From positions 1 through 14,720 of the forward strand of contig CALIDR010000153.1 in the NCBI GenBank assembly GCA_938022295.1: a stretch of 14,720 nt of DNA. The letters run 5' to 3'. The notes beneath the pieces were generated by a model that did not search any database, had not been told where the DNA came from, and worked only from the letters and a program-made list of their open reading frames with translations. Position 1 is the first letter of the stretch. Each line of letters opens with the position of its first letter. Position numbers and translations under genes: made by a program. Origin of the DNA: an uncultured Burkholderiaceae bacterium. GTDB taxonomy: Bacteria > Pseudomonadota > Gammaproteobacteria > Burkholderiales > Burkholderiaceae_C. Positions 8,084-14,720 of the stretch are shown here, one piece after another.

Positions 8084-9106
8084 TCAATCTGCCGCGTCGA
8101 GGCGCGCGCCGACGGCGAGCGGCCGCGCGCGCAGGAACGTCGCCGCGTCGATGCGCCGCCCGCCGGGGCGCTGCAGTTCGACGAGGTCGAGCGCGCCGCG
8201 GCCGCACGCCACCGTCAGGCGGCCGTCGCCGGCGGCCAGCACGGTGCCCGGCGCGGCGGCGCACGGCACGTCCGCGCGCGGCGCGGCGCGCCACAGCTTG
8301 ACGGTCTCGCCGCCGCAGGCGAAGTGCAGCCCCGGCGCGGGGTCGAACGCGCGCGCGCGGCGCTCGATCACCGCTGCGTCGGCGCCCCAGTCGACCGCCG
8401 CCTCGGCCTTGTCGATCTTGGCCGCGTACGTCACGCCCTCGGCGGGCTGCGGGCGCGGCGCGAGGGTGCCGGCCGCGGCCTGCGCCAGCGCCTGCACGAT
8501 CAGCCGTGCGCCGAGCGCGGCCAGGCGGTCGTGCAGGGTGCGCGCGGTTTCGTCGGGGGCGATGGCGACCGCTTCGGCCGCCAGGATGTCGCCGGTGTCG
8601 AGCCCGGCGTCCATCTGCATGATCGTGATGCCGGTGGCGGCGTCGCCGGCCTCGATCGCGCGCTGGATCGGCGCCGCGCCGCGCCAGCGCGGCAGCAGCG
8701 AGGCGTGGATGTTCAGGCACCCCAGGCGCGGCAGCGCGAGCAGCCAGGCGGGCAGGATCAGCCCGTAGGCGGCGACGACGATCACGTCGGGCCGCGCCGC
8801 CGCGATCGCCGCCTGCGCGGCGCGCGCGTCGTCGGCGAACCGGCCGTCCAGGCGCAGGCCGCGCGGCTGCAGCACCGGCAGGCCCAGGCGCTGCGCTGCC
8901 TGCTTGACCGCCGAGGGCTGCAGCTTCAGGCCGCGGCCGGCCGGCCGGTCGGGCTGCGTCAGCACCAGCGGCACGGGGTGGCCGGCGGCGACGATCGCGT
9001 CGAGCGCGACGCGGGCGAATTCGGGCGTGCCGGCGAAGCCCACGCGCAGCGCGCCCGGCGCCGCCGCACCCCGAGCCGCGTCGGGTGCGGGCGCGGCCGC
9101 GGTCAC
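8084..9106 (-). CDS. fmt: Methionyl-tRNA formyltransferase
   Basis: Formylates initiator Met-tRNA using 10-formyltetrahydrofolate, preparing it for translation initiation. With the GTG start at 9106 the product is 340 residues, slightly longer than the roughly 315 of E. coli. Visible motifs are GFAGTPEFA (23-31), DRPAGRG (53-59), the catalytic Asn132 and His134 in NIHASLLPRWRG, and Asp170 in DAGLDTGDIL. The C-terminal tRNA-binding domain begins near 225. The GTG overlaps the def stop codon by 4 nt (GTGA), suggesting coupled translation. This start gives an alanine/proline-rich leader of about 20 residues before the usual RVGFAG beginning. No ATG lies near that point, so the exact start is uncertain. 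Confidence 0.95.
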   Translation of the reverse strand: MTAAAPAPDAARGAAAPGALRVGFAGTPEFARVALDAIVAAGHPVPLVLTQPDRPAGRGLKLQPSAVKQAAQRLGLPVLQPRGLRLDGRFADDARAAQAAIAAARPDVIVVAAYGLILPAWLLALPRLGCLNIHASLLPRWRGAAPIQRAIEAGDAATGITIMQMDAGLDTGDILAAEAVAIAPDETARTLHDRLAALGARLIVQALAQAAAGTLAPRPQPAEGVTYAAKIDKAEAAVDWGADAAVIERRARAFDPAPGLHFACGGETVKLWRAAPRADVPCAAAPGTVLAAGDGRLTVACGRGALDLVELQRPGGRRIDAATFLRARPLAVGARLDAAD

Positions 9107-9615
9107 ACCCGCTGCTCTTCGCGCGCCCGCTTCAGCAGCTTGGTGCGGATGCGGTCGCGCTTGAGCGGGCTCAGGTACTCGACGAAGACCTTGCCGAGCA
9201 GGTGGTCCATCTCGTGCTGCACGCACACCGCCGTCAGCCCCTCGGCGTCGAACTCGTACGGCCGGCCGTCGCGGTCGAGCGCGCGCACCCTGACGCGCGC
9301 GTGACGCTCGACCTTGTCGTAGATCGTCGGCACCGACAGGCACCCCTCCTCGGCCACCGCCATCTCGGCGCTGCGCTCGACGATCTCGGGGTTGATCAGC
9401 ACGCGCGGCTGGTCGCGCGACTCCGACGTGTCCATCACGATCACGCGCTCGTGCACGTCGACCTGCGTGGCCGCCAGGCCCACGCCCTCGGCGGCGTACA
9501 TCGTCTCGAGCATGTCGTCGACGAGGCGGCGCACGCGCTCGTCGACCGCGGCCACCGGCTTGGCGACGGTGTGCAGCCTGGGGTCGGGGTAGCGCAGGAT
9601 CGGAAGCTGGGCCAT
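9103..9615 (-). CDS. def: Peptide deformylase
   Basis: Metalloenzyme that removes the formyl group from the N-terminal methionine of new proteins, the partner activity to Fmt. The 170-residue product matches E. coli Def (169). All three family motifs are present: GVGLAATQ (44-51), EGCLS with metal ligand Cys92 (90-94), and QHEMDH (133-138) with ligands His134 and His138 and catalytic Glu135. The ATG at 9615 (MAQLPILRYPDPRL) is chosen because the family begins here; a longer frame upstream is arginine/proline-rich and unlike Def. The Shine-Dalgarno is weak. It is first in the minus-strand block, divergent from the LysM gene, and its stop overlaps the fmt start. Confidence 0.97.
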   Translation of the reverse strand: MAQLPILRYPDPRLHTVAKPVAAVDERVRRLVDDMLETMYAAEGVGLAATQVDVHERVIVMDTSESRDQPRVLINPEIVERSAEMAVAEEGCLSVPTIYDKVERHARVRVRALDRDGRPYEFDAEGLTAVCVQHEMDHLLGKVFVEYLSPLKRDRIRTKLLKRAREEQRV

Positions 9616-9809
9616 GGTGCGGGGTCGGCGGGGCTGGGCAGCCGGCGGCGCGGGGCGGACGGAACCGGTTGGGGCAGAATCTGACGCAAACACGGGGTAT
9701 TTTCGCCGATCGGGGCTGCGCCGCGGCCGGCATGCTCCGATAACCTCCCGGGGCGCGTTCGACCACCGCCGCACCGGCGAGGGCGTTGGGACCCCTGGAG
9801 AACCCGTTC
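9616..9809. promoter_or_regulatory. Divergent intergenic region between def and the LysM gene
   Basis: This 194-bp spacer must hold the start signals for both the minus-strand def group and the plus-strand LysM-dprA pair. It has a locally A/T-richer patch at about 9675-9704, including TATTTT at 9698-9703 and a TTGGGG at 9669-9674. The spacing between these two (23 bp) is too long for a standard sigma-70 promoter. I therefore mark the region without calling exact boxes. Confidence 0.45.
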
Positions 9810-10979
9810 ATGCTTCGACGTCCGTCTGCAAGCGCCCCCGTGCGACGTCGCGCCGCGCTGGCCACCCTGGCCGCCGTCGTCGCCGCGCCGTCGCTGGCCG
9901 TCAATCTGCCCGTCGATCCGCAGTGGCGGCAGACCGCCGAGCGGGTCGCCGCCGCCGGCGTGCCGCTGGCGGAACTGGCGCCGGACGCTCCCGACGCCTA
10001 CACCGTCAAGCGCGGCGACACGCTGTGGGGGATCTCGACGCTGTTCCTGCGCAGCCCGTGGCGCTGGCCCGAGCTGTGGGGCATGAACCTGGAGCAGATC
10101 CGCAACCCGCACCTGATCTACCCGGGACAGGTGCTGGTGCTCGAGCGCAGCGAAGGCGTCGCGCGGCTGCGCGTGGCGCAGGCCGTCGACGGCGCGCCGT
10201 CGGCCACCGTGCGGCTGTCGCCGCGCGTGCGCGAGGAGCTCCTGCCCGACGGCGCGATCGCCGCGATCCCGCTGCACCTGATCGCGCCGTTCCTCAGCGA
10301 GGCGGTCGTGTTCGACACCGACGCGCTGGCCGCCGCGCCGCGCGTCGTCGCCGCGCCCGAGGGCCGGGTGCTGATGTCGCGCGGCGAGAACGCCTACGTG
10401 CTCGGCGACATCGCCGAGCTGCGCGACTGGCGCATCTTCCGCACCGCGGTGCCGCTGCGCGACCCGGACAGCGGCGAAGTGCTCGGCTTCGAGGCCCGCT
10501 TCGTCGGCAGCGCCGAGTACGTGCGCCAGGGCGAGAACCGCCCGCGCCCCGACGGCGGCTTCGACATCGTCCCGGCGACGTTCCGCATCACCGGGGTGCG
10601 CGAGGAAGTCGGCGTGGGCGACCGGCTGGCGCCGGTGCCCACGCGCGAACTCGCCAGCTACGCGCCGCACGCACCGGCGCGGCCGCTCGGCGGGCGCATC
10701 GTCTCCATCTACGGCGACGGCCTCACGGCCGGCCAGAACCAGATCGTGGCCCTGAACCGCGGCCGCGTCGACGGCGTCGAGCGCGGCCACGTGCTGGCGC
10801 TGTGGCGCGACGGCGCCTACGTGCCCGACGCCACGGTCGCCGGGCGGCCGCTGGTCAAGCTGCCCGACGAGCGCCACGGCACGCTGTTCGTGTTCAGCGT
10901 CTTCGAGCGCGTGTCGTATGCGCTGATCGTGGCGGTGCAGAACCCGGTGCGCCCGGGCGACCGCTTCAGCCAGCCGTGA
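9810..10979 (+). CDS. LysM domain envelope protein
   Basis: Exported protein of 389 residues that probably binds peptidoglycan. The signal peptide has a basic N-region (RR at 3-4, RRR at 12-14), a hydrophobic core at about 15-27 and a likely cleavage after SLA at 28-30. A LysM domain covers about 62-111, with YTVKRGDTLWGIS at the start and NPHLIYPGQVLVL at the end. The remaining 280 residues are soluble, with no membrane helix or catalytic motif I recognise. The ATG at 9810 has GGAG 9 nt upstream; an upstream TTG in frame is less likely. It ends 16 bp before dprA, a neighbourhood I associate with betaproteobacteria. Its exact role in the cell wall is unknown. Confidence 0.9.
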   Translation: MLRRPSASAPVRRRAALATLAAVVAAPSLAVNLPVDPQWRQTAERVAAAGVPLAELAPDAPDAYTVKRGDTLWGISTLFLRSPWRWPELWGMNLEQIRNPHLIYPGQVLVLERSEGVARLRVAQAVDGAPSATVRLSPRVREELLPDGAIAAIPLHLIAPFLSEAVVFDTDALAAAPRVVAAPEGRVLMSRGENAYVLGDIAELRDWRIFRTAVPLRDPDSGEVLGFEARFVGSAEYVRQGENRPRPDGGFDIVPATFRITGVREEVGVGDRLAPVPTRELASYAPHAPARPLGGRIVSIYGDGLTAGQNQIVALNRGRVDGVERGHVLALWRDGAYVPDATVAGRPLVKLPDERHGTLFVFSVFERVSYALIVAVQNPVRPGDRFSQP

Positions 10980-10995
10980 CAATCGGCGGCCGACG

Positions 10996-12105
10996 ATGGC
11001 CGCCGACACCGACGAATCCGCCGAACTCGCCGCCTGGCTGCGGCTGCTGCTGAGCCCGGGCATCGGCCGCGACACCGCGCGCCGGCTGCTCGCCGCGTTC
11101 GGCTCGCCGCAGGCCGTCTTCGCCGCCGCGCCGGCGGCGCGCGACGCGCTGCTGAGCCCGGCGCAGGCGGCGGCGCTGGCCGCGCCGCCGCCCGACTTCG
11201 ACGCCCGCTGGCAGGCCACCGCCGACTGGCTGGCCGGCGACGGCGCGCGCCGCATCGTCACCCTCGGCGACGCGCTGTACCCCGCGCCGCTGCTCGAGAC
11301 CGCCGACCCGCCGCTGCAGCTGTTCCTGCACGGCCGCGCCGCGCTGCTGGCCACCGACGCGATCGCCGTCGTCGGCAGCCGCCACCCGACGCCGCAGGGG
11401 CGCGACAACGCGCAGGCCTTCGCCGCCCACTTCGCGCGCGCCGGCTGGACCGTCGTCTCCGGCCTCGCGCTCGGCATCGATGCGGCCGCCCACGAAGGCG
11501 CGCTGGCCGCCGGCGGGGCGACGGTGGCGGTGCTCGGCACCGGGATCGACCGCGTCTACCCCGCGCGCCACCGCGCGCTCGCGCACCGCATCGCCGCCGA
11601 GGGGCTGCTGGTGAGCGAGTTGCCGCTCGGCACGCCGCCGGTGGCGGCGAACTTTCCGCAGCGCAACCGCCTGATCGCGGGGCTCGCGCGCGGCACGCTC
11701 GTCGTCGAGGCTGCCGTGCAGTCGGGCTCGCTGATCACGGCGCGGCTCGCCGCCGAGGCCGGGCGCGACGTGTTCGCGATCCCCGGCTCGATCCACTCGC
11801 CGCAGTCGCGCGGCTGCCACGCGCTGATCAAGCAGGGGGCCAAGCTCATCGAGACGGCCGACGACGTGCTCGGCGAGCTGCGCCCGGCGCACCGCGCGGT
11901 CGCCTCGGCGCCGGCCCCCGACGAGACGACGCCCGACGACGACGTGCTCGCCGCCCTCGGCCACGACCCGGCGACGCTCGACGCCCTGGGCGCGCGCACC
12001 GGCTGGCCGGTGTCGCGTCTGGCCGCGCGGCTGCTCGAGCTCGAGCTCGAAGGACGGGTGCGCCGCCTGCCCGGCGGCCTGTACCAGCGAGCCGCAGCGG
12101 CCTGA
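10996..12105 (+). CDS. dprA: DNA-processing protein DprA
   Basis: Cytoplasmic protein that protects incoming single-stranded DNA and loads RecA during natural transformation. The 369-residue product has the usual three parts. A helical N-terminal region (1-80) contains a helix-hairpin-like PGIGRDTARRLL stretch. The central Rossmann-like domain (about 85-295) carries VVGSRHPTPQG (125-135), SGLALGIDAAAHEGAL (155-170) and PQRNRLIAGL (221-230). A C-terminal winged-helix-like domain (about 315-365) follows. The ATG at 10996 lies 16 bp after the LysM gene, so the pair is probably one transcript; its Shine-Dalgarno is weak. DprA also occurs in bacteria not known to be competent, so its presence alone does not prove natural transformation. 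Confidence 0.96.
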   Translation: MAADTDESAELAAWLRLLLSPGIGRDTARRLLAAFGSPQAVFAAAPAARDALLSPAQAAALAAPPPDFDARWQATADWLAGDGARRIVTLGDALYPAPLLETADPPLQLFLHGRAALLATDAIAVVGSRHPTPQGRDNAQAFAAHFARAGWTVVSGLALGIDAAAHEGALAAGGATVAVLGTGIDRVYPARHRALAHRIAAEGLLVSELPLGTPPVAANFPQRNRLIAGLARGTLVVEAAVQSGSLITARLAAEAGRDVFAIPGSIHSPQSRGCHALIKQGAKLIETADDVLGELRPAHRAVASAPAPDETTPDDDVLAALGHDPATLDALGARTGWPVSRLAARLLELELEGRVRRLPGGLYQRAAAA

Positions 12106-12182
12106 CCTGCCTTTCCACCGCCGCGGCGGTCATTGCGCACGCCCGCCCGCAGCCGCCCCCTTGGCGCCGAGGCCGCACCCCG

Positions 12183-12215
12183 TTGCGGCCGGCCCCGCTG
12201 GGGTATAGTGGGTCG
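12183..12215 (+). promoter_or_regulatory. Putative sigma-70 promoter for a leaderless smg transcript
   Basis: TATAGT at 12204-12209 is close to the consensus -10 box, and TTGCGG at 12183-12188 could be the -35 box with a short 15-bp spacer. Only six bases separate TATAGT from the smg ATG at 12216. A start seven bases past the box would fall on the A of the ATG, giving an mRNA without a leader. No Shine-Dalgarno sequence is present. Confidence 0.5.
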
Positions 12216-12668
12216 ATGTTTGACGTCCTCGTCTACCTCTACGAGAACTACTGGCGCCCCGACGCCTGCCCGAGCCACGACCAGCTGACGCGCAAGCTTT
12301 CGGCGGTGGGGTTCGAGTCCGACGAGATCGAGGACGCGCTGACCTGGCTCGACGGCCTCGCGCAGGCGGCGCAGTCGTACGCCGGCGAACACAGCTCGGG
12401 CGGGCTGCGCGTCTACACCGACGCCGAGCAGGAGCGGCTGGGCGCCGAGTCGATCGGCTTCGTCTGCTTCCTCGAAGCCGCCGGCGTGCTGCCGCCGCCG
12501 ATGCGGGAGATCGTGATCGACCGCGCGATGGCCAGCGCCGCCGGCCCGCTGGAGCTGGAAGACCTGAAGATCATCGTGCTGATGGTCTTCTGGAGCCTGG
12601 GCGAGGAGCCCGATGCGCTGATCCTCGACGAACTGCTCGTCGAGGCCGAGGACCGGCTGATCCACTGA
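12216..12668 (+). CDS. smg: Smg / DUF494 family protein
   Basis: Small cytoplasmic acidic protein of 150 residues in the Smg (DUF494) family. The family is widespread in beta- and gammaproteobacteria, often next to dprA, and its molecular function is not settled. The start MFDVLVYLYENYW and the end, with LKIIVLMVFWSLGEEPDALILDEL, are characteristic; the N-terminal part looks helical with a SHDQLTRKLSAVGF segment. The product is somewhat shorter than the E. coli protein as I recall it. The ATG at 12216 is chosen because the family begins MFDVL; a longer frame from a TTG upstream adds unrelated residues. It follows dprA by 110 bp and appears to have its own promoter. Confidence 0.92.
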   Translation: MFDVLVYLYENYWRPDACPSHDQLTRKLSAVGFESDEIEDALTWLDGLAQAAQSYAGEHSSGGLRVYTDAEQERLGAESIGFVCFLEAAGVLPPPMREIVIDRAMASAAGPLELEDLKIIVLMVFWSLGEEPDALILDELLVEAEDRLIH

Positions 12669-12684
12669 GCGGCGCCGGCGCCGC
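12669..12684. terminator. GC palindrome between convergent smg and DUF1631 genes
   Basis: A 16-bp perfect palindrome (6-bp stem, 4-nt loop) fills almost all of the 18 bases between the two facing stop codons. It could act as a terminator in both directions, although neither side has a T-run. Confidence 0.4.
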
Positions 12685-12686
12685 GG

Positions 12687-14480
12687 TCAGTTCAGCAGGC
12701 GGTACGGGTCGACGTCGAGCTTGGCGAGCGCGGTGCGCGTCGCGCGCACCGTCAGTGACTCGTCCTGGGCCGGCTGCAGCAGCCCCGCCTGCAGGTAGGC
12801 GGCCAGCGGCTGGCGCTGGAACAGCACGCAGCGCCCCGAGCGGGCGACGAACAGCGACAGCTGGCCGTTCAGCCCGCGCCAGGCGAGCTGCACCGCCTCG
12901 ACGCGGTCGCGGTAGTCGAGCAGGTACCAGGTGCCGACCTGCAGCTCGCGTGCCCAGGCCAGCATCGCCGCCGTCGGCGGCGAACCGCCGGCGGTGACGA
13001 CCTCGAGCTCGGAACTCTCGTGCCCCGACAGGTCGAGCACCACCGATTCGTCGATCGGCACGTTGGTGCTGTCCGGCAGCATCTCCTCGAGGCTTTCGAG
13101 GCGCTCCTTCAGCTCCTGCAGCCGCTCGTTCGGGATCGGCGCCGCCTTGGCGGTGAACGCCGCGGCGAGCGCGTTGTTCAGCTCGGCGATGCGTTCGTCC
13201 TGCTTCGGCGCGGCGTAACCGGCGAGCGCCATGCCCTCGCGCAGCGTCTTCAGCAGCGCCGGCAGGCGCCGGATCACGTCGCCGCGCTCCTCGCGCGTGA
13301 CCTTGGCGCCGGCGGCCCAGATCAGGTCGGCGGCCGCCGCCTTCATCGTCTTGGTCTGCGGGCTCTGCGGCCCGGACTTCAGCGCCGCCATCGCCAGCAC
13401 GTCGGCCCAGACCTGGAACAGGAACTGGCGCACGCCCTCCTGCACCGGCACGTCGGCGAGCATGTTGCGCAGCTCGATCGTGTACTGGATCGCCTTTTCC
13501 TCGCGCTGCTCGACCTGCTGCGCCAGCGACACCCCCTTGCGGCTGGCCTCGTTGGCGTTCTTGAAGTAGTGCTCGAGGAACTTCTCGAACTCGACGAGCA
13601 CGGTCTGGAACACGCGCCGGCCCGTGTCCGGGTAGGCCTCGACGACCTGCACGATGCGCTTGATCTCGTGCTCCAGCGCGTCGCCGCTGGCCACTGCCGC
13701 GTCGTCGAAGCCCATCACGCAGGCGCCCATGCGGTCGATCAGGCGGCGCGCCGGGTGGTCGACGGCGGCGAAGAAGTCGGGCTCGCTCACCGCCACGCGC
13801 AGCACCGGCATCTGCAGACGCGCGAACCACACGCGCAGCGCCGCCGGAATGCGGTCCTCGGTCAGGATGCTCTGGAACAGCAGCGCGACGATCTCGATCG
13901 TCGCGCGCTCGACCGGCGGCTGCGCCGCCTTCTTCAGCGCCTGCTTCTGCTGCTGCAGCGGCTCGAGCAGCGCGTTCGTGCTCACCGCCATGCGCCCGCC
14001 GAGGCTCACGGCGTCGAAGCGCGTGCGCACGGTGCGCTCGGCCTCGGCGAGCGCCTGCTGCAGCGGCGGCGACGCCGGCACGGTGACACTCGCGCGCGTC
14101 GGTGCGAAGCCCGGCAGGTGCTGGCTGACGAGGCGGTTCAGCCGGTTGAGCACCGTCTCGGCACGCTCGGCCGTACGCGCGAGCGCGGCGGCGCTGGCCA
14201 TTGCGCGCGTCTCGTCGGTCAGGCCGCCGGCGCCGCTGCCGGCGAAGCGGCTGCCGGTGAACGAGCGGTGGTAGCCGACGTCGGCGCCCTCCTGCGCCTC
14301 CTGCGAGCGCCTGACCTGCGAGCGCAGGTCGGCCTGCGCCGTCACGCCCTGCGCGGCGAGCCAGGTGTTCGCCTGCCGGTAGGCCGACTCGACGAGCGCC
14401 GCGACGGCCGCGTGCAGCGGCGTCTGCAGGTCGCGCCAGCCCTCGAGCGCGAGCTGCGCCGTGCTCCAGGCGTCGACGAC
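12687..14480 (-). CDS. DUF1631 family protein, C-terminal part (5' end lost at fold-back junction)
   Basis: The minus strand encodes 597 residues from VVDAWSTAQLALEG to the end RLLN. They match the DUF1631 family of betaproteobacteria, whose members are usually about 750 residues or more and whose function is not established. The sequence is largely helical and soluble, with a segment running from EYWESYHQ-like surroundings absent here to a charged middle region (VEFEKFLEHYFKNANEASRKG, shown in part, near the middle). The last 90 or so residues (ELQVGTWYLLDYRD, then SLFVARSGRCVLFQRQ) resemble a PilZ-like beta domain. The frame stays open upstream to an apparent ATG at 14711. Those 77 extra residues are only the antisense of the same gene beyond an inverted junction near 14481, so they are not genuine protein. 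The true N-terminus is missing from this strand. Confidence 0.85.
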   Translation of the reverse strand, partial: VVDAWSTAQLALEGWRDLQTPLHAAVAALVESAYRQANTWLAAQGVTAQADLRSQVRRSQEAQEGADVGYHRSFTGSRFAGSGAGGLTDETRAMASAAALARTAERAETVLNRLNRLVSQHLPGFAPTRASVTVPASPPLQQALAEAERTVRTRFDAVSLGGRMAVSTNALLEPLQQQKQALKKAAQPPVERATIEIVALLFQSILTEDRIPAALRVWFARLQMPVLRVAVSEPDFFAAVDHPARRLIDRMGACVMGFDDAAVASGDALEHEIKRIVQVVEAYPDTGRRVFQTVLVEFEKFLEHYFKNANEASRKGVSLAQQVEQREEKAIQYTIELRNMLADVPVQEGVRQFLFQVWADVLAMAALKSGPQSPQTKTMKAAAADLIWAAGAKVTREERGDVIRRLPALLKTLREGMALAGYAAPKQDERIAELNNALAAAFTAKAAPIPNERLQELKERLESLEEMLPDSTNVPIDESVVLDLSGHESSELEVVTAGGSPPTAAMLAWARELQVGTWYLLDYRDRVEAVQLAWRGLNGQLSLFVARSGRCVLFQRQPLAAYLQAGLLQPAQDESLTVRATRTALAKLDVDPYRLLN

Positions 14481-14481
14481 G
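14403..14481 (+). repeat. Left arm of 79-bp perfect inverted repeat
   Basis: This stretch is the exact reverse complement of 14642-14720, with 160 bases between the arms. Identity breaks at 14482 on the inner side; the outer side cannot be judged because the other arm reaches the window end. Both arms encode the same DUF1631 residues (VDAWSTAQLALEGWRDLQTP onward to HAAV), in opposite orientations. Confidence 0.97.
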
Positions 14482-14720
14482 CGACGATCGAGCGCGAGAT
14501 CCTCAGTTCGCGGCTCGCGCTGGCGATCATGGACCGCGCGTCGTGGGAGTTCAACGACCTGCGCACGCGCATCGCGACGCTCGAGCGGCGCGAGGAACTC
14601 GAGCCCAACGACATGCTGCGCGCGCACGTCGTCGCGCGGCTCGTCGTCGACGCCTGGAGCACGGCGCAGCTCGCGCTCGAGGGCTGGCGCGACCTGCAGA
14701 CGCCGCTGCACGCGGCCGTC
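14472..14720 (+). CDS. DUF1631 family protein, N-terminal fragment in opposite orientation
   Basis: The plus strand has an uninterrupted 83-codon frame to the last base, starting with VDDATIEREILSSRLALAI and ending LQTPLHAAV. It has no stop, no plausible start codon at its left edge, and reads as the N-terminal portion of the same DUF1631 protein whose C-terminal part lies on the minus strand. Its last 27 residues (VVDAWSTAQ to HAAV) are identical to the first 27 of that part, so the two overlap by one shared segment. Joined at that segment they give a continuous protein of about 650 residues, still lacking its true start. The first few codons lie within the left repeat arm and may belong to the junction. 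Confidence 0.8.
14642..14720 (-). repeat. Right arm of 79-bp perfect inverted repeat, reaching the window end
   Basis: Exact reverse complement of 14403-14481. It runs to the final base, so the true repeat may be longer. A perfect coding duplicate inverted within 160 bp at the end of a sequence is the pattern expected of a fold-back chimera. Confidence 0.97.

Noticed and set aside
9669..9703. TTGGGG and TATTTT as a promoter pair for the LysM gene
   Set aside because: The 23-bp spacing is well outside the normal range, so exact promoter boxes were not called.
9616..9774. N-terminal extension of peptide deformylase from an upstream ATG at 9774
   Set aside because: The added 53 residues are arginine/proline-rich and unlike Def, while the ATG at 9615 gives the standard length and beginning.
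9441..11540. Minus-strand 699-codon frame across def, the LysM gene and dprA
   Set aside because: It conflicts with three well-supported genes and reads as histidine/arginine/alanine-rich nonsense.
10966..11964. Minus-strand 332-codon frame opposite dprA
   Set aside because: dprA on the plus strand has all family motifs; the antisense product has biased composition and no recognisable domain.
12117..12130. 14-bp palindrome after dprA considered as a terminator
   Set aside because: It has only about a 5-bp stem once a loop is allowed and no T-run, which is too weak to call in such GC-rich sequence.

Overview
The window is very GC-rich, densely coded bacterial chromosome. Protein families and gene order (def-fmt-htpX on one side; a LysM protein, dprA and smg on the other; a pgk/maeB/pyk carbon block; a DUF1631 protein) point to a betaproteobacterium, most likely Burkholderiales. 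This placement rests on recognising families and neighbourhoods, not on a search. No mobile element, CRISPR array, rRNA or tRNA is visible.

Layout. Positions 1-439 hold no supported gene. From 9615 down to 440 nine genes run on the minus strand: def, fmt, htpX, a small lipoprotein, azlC, azlD, pgk, maeB and pyk. Two joints are 4-nt stop/start overlaps (def/fmt and azlC/azlD). Other gaps are 46 to about 130 bp, so the run is probably several transcription units. A 194-bp divergent spacer (9616-9809) separates this block from three plus-strand genes: a LysM envelope protein, dprA and smg. smg carries a promoter-like box so close to its ATG that its mRNA may be leaderless. A DUF1631 gene converges on smg across an 18-bp GC palindrome.

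How the genes work together. Def and Fmt handle the N-terminal formyl-methionine cycle. HtpX is a membrane quality-control protease. AzlCD is a branched-chain amino-acid exporter. Pgk, MaeB and Pyk form lower glycolysis plus the malate-pyruvate link. DprA handles incoming single-stranded DNA. The LysM protein probably binds peptidoglycan.

The most unusual structure is at the right end. A 79-bp perfect inverted repeat (14403-14481 and 14642-14720) flanks 160 bp. The minus strand reads the DUF1631 gene up to the left arm. Beyond it, the plus strand reads the preceding part of the same protein in the opposite orientation and then repeats the shared segment up to the last base. Flipping the central segment restores one continuous DUF1631 reading frame. 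The simplest explanation is a fold-back chimera (amplification or assembly) at a contig end; a real invertible segment is the less likely alternative. Otherwise the region looks like ordinary housekeeping DNA, and I found no convincing undescribed system.
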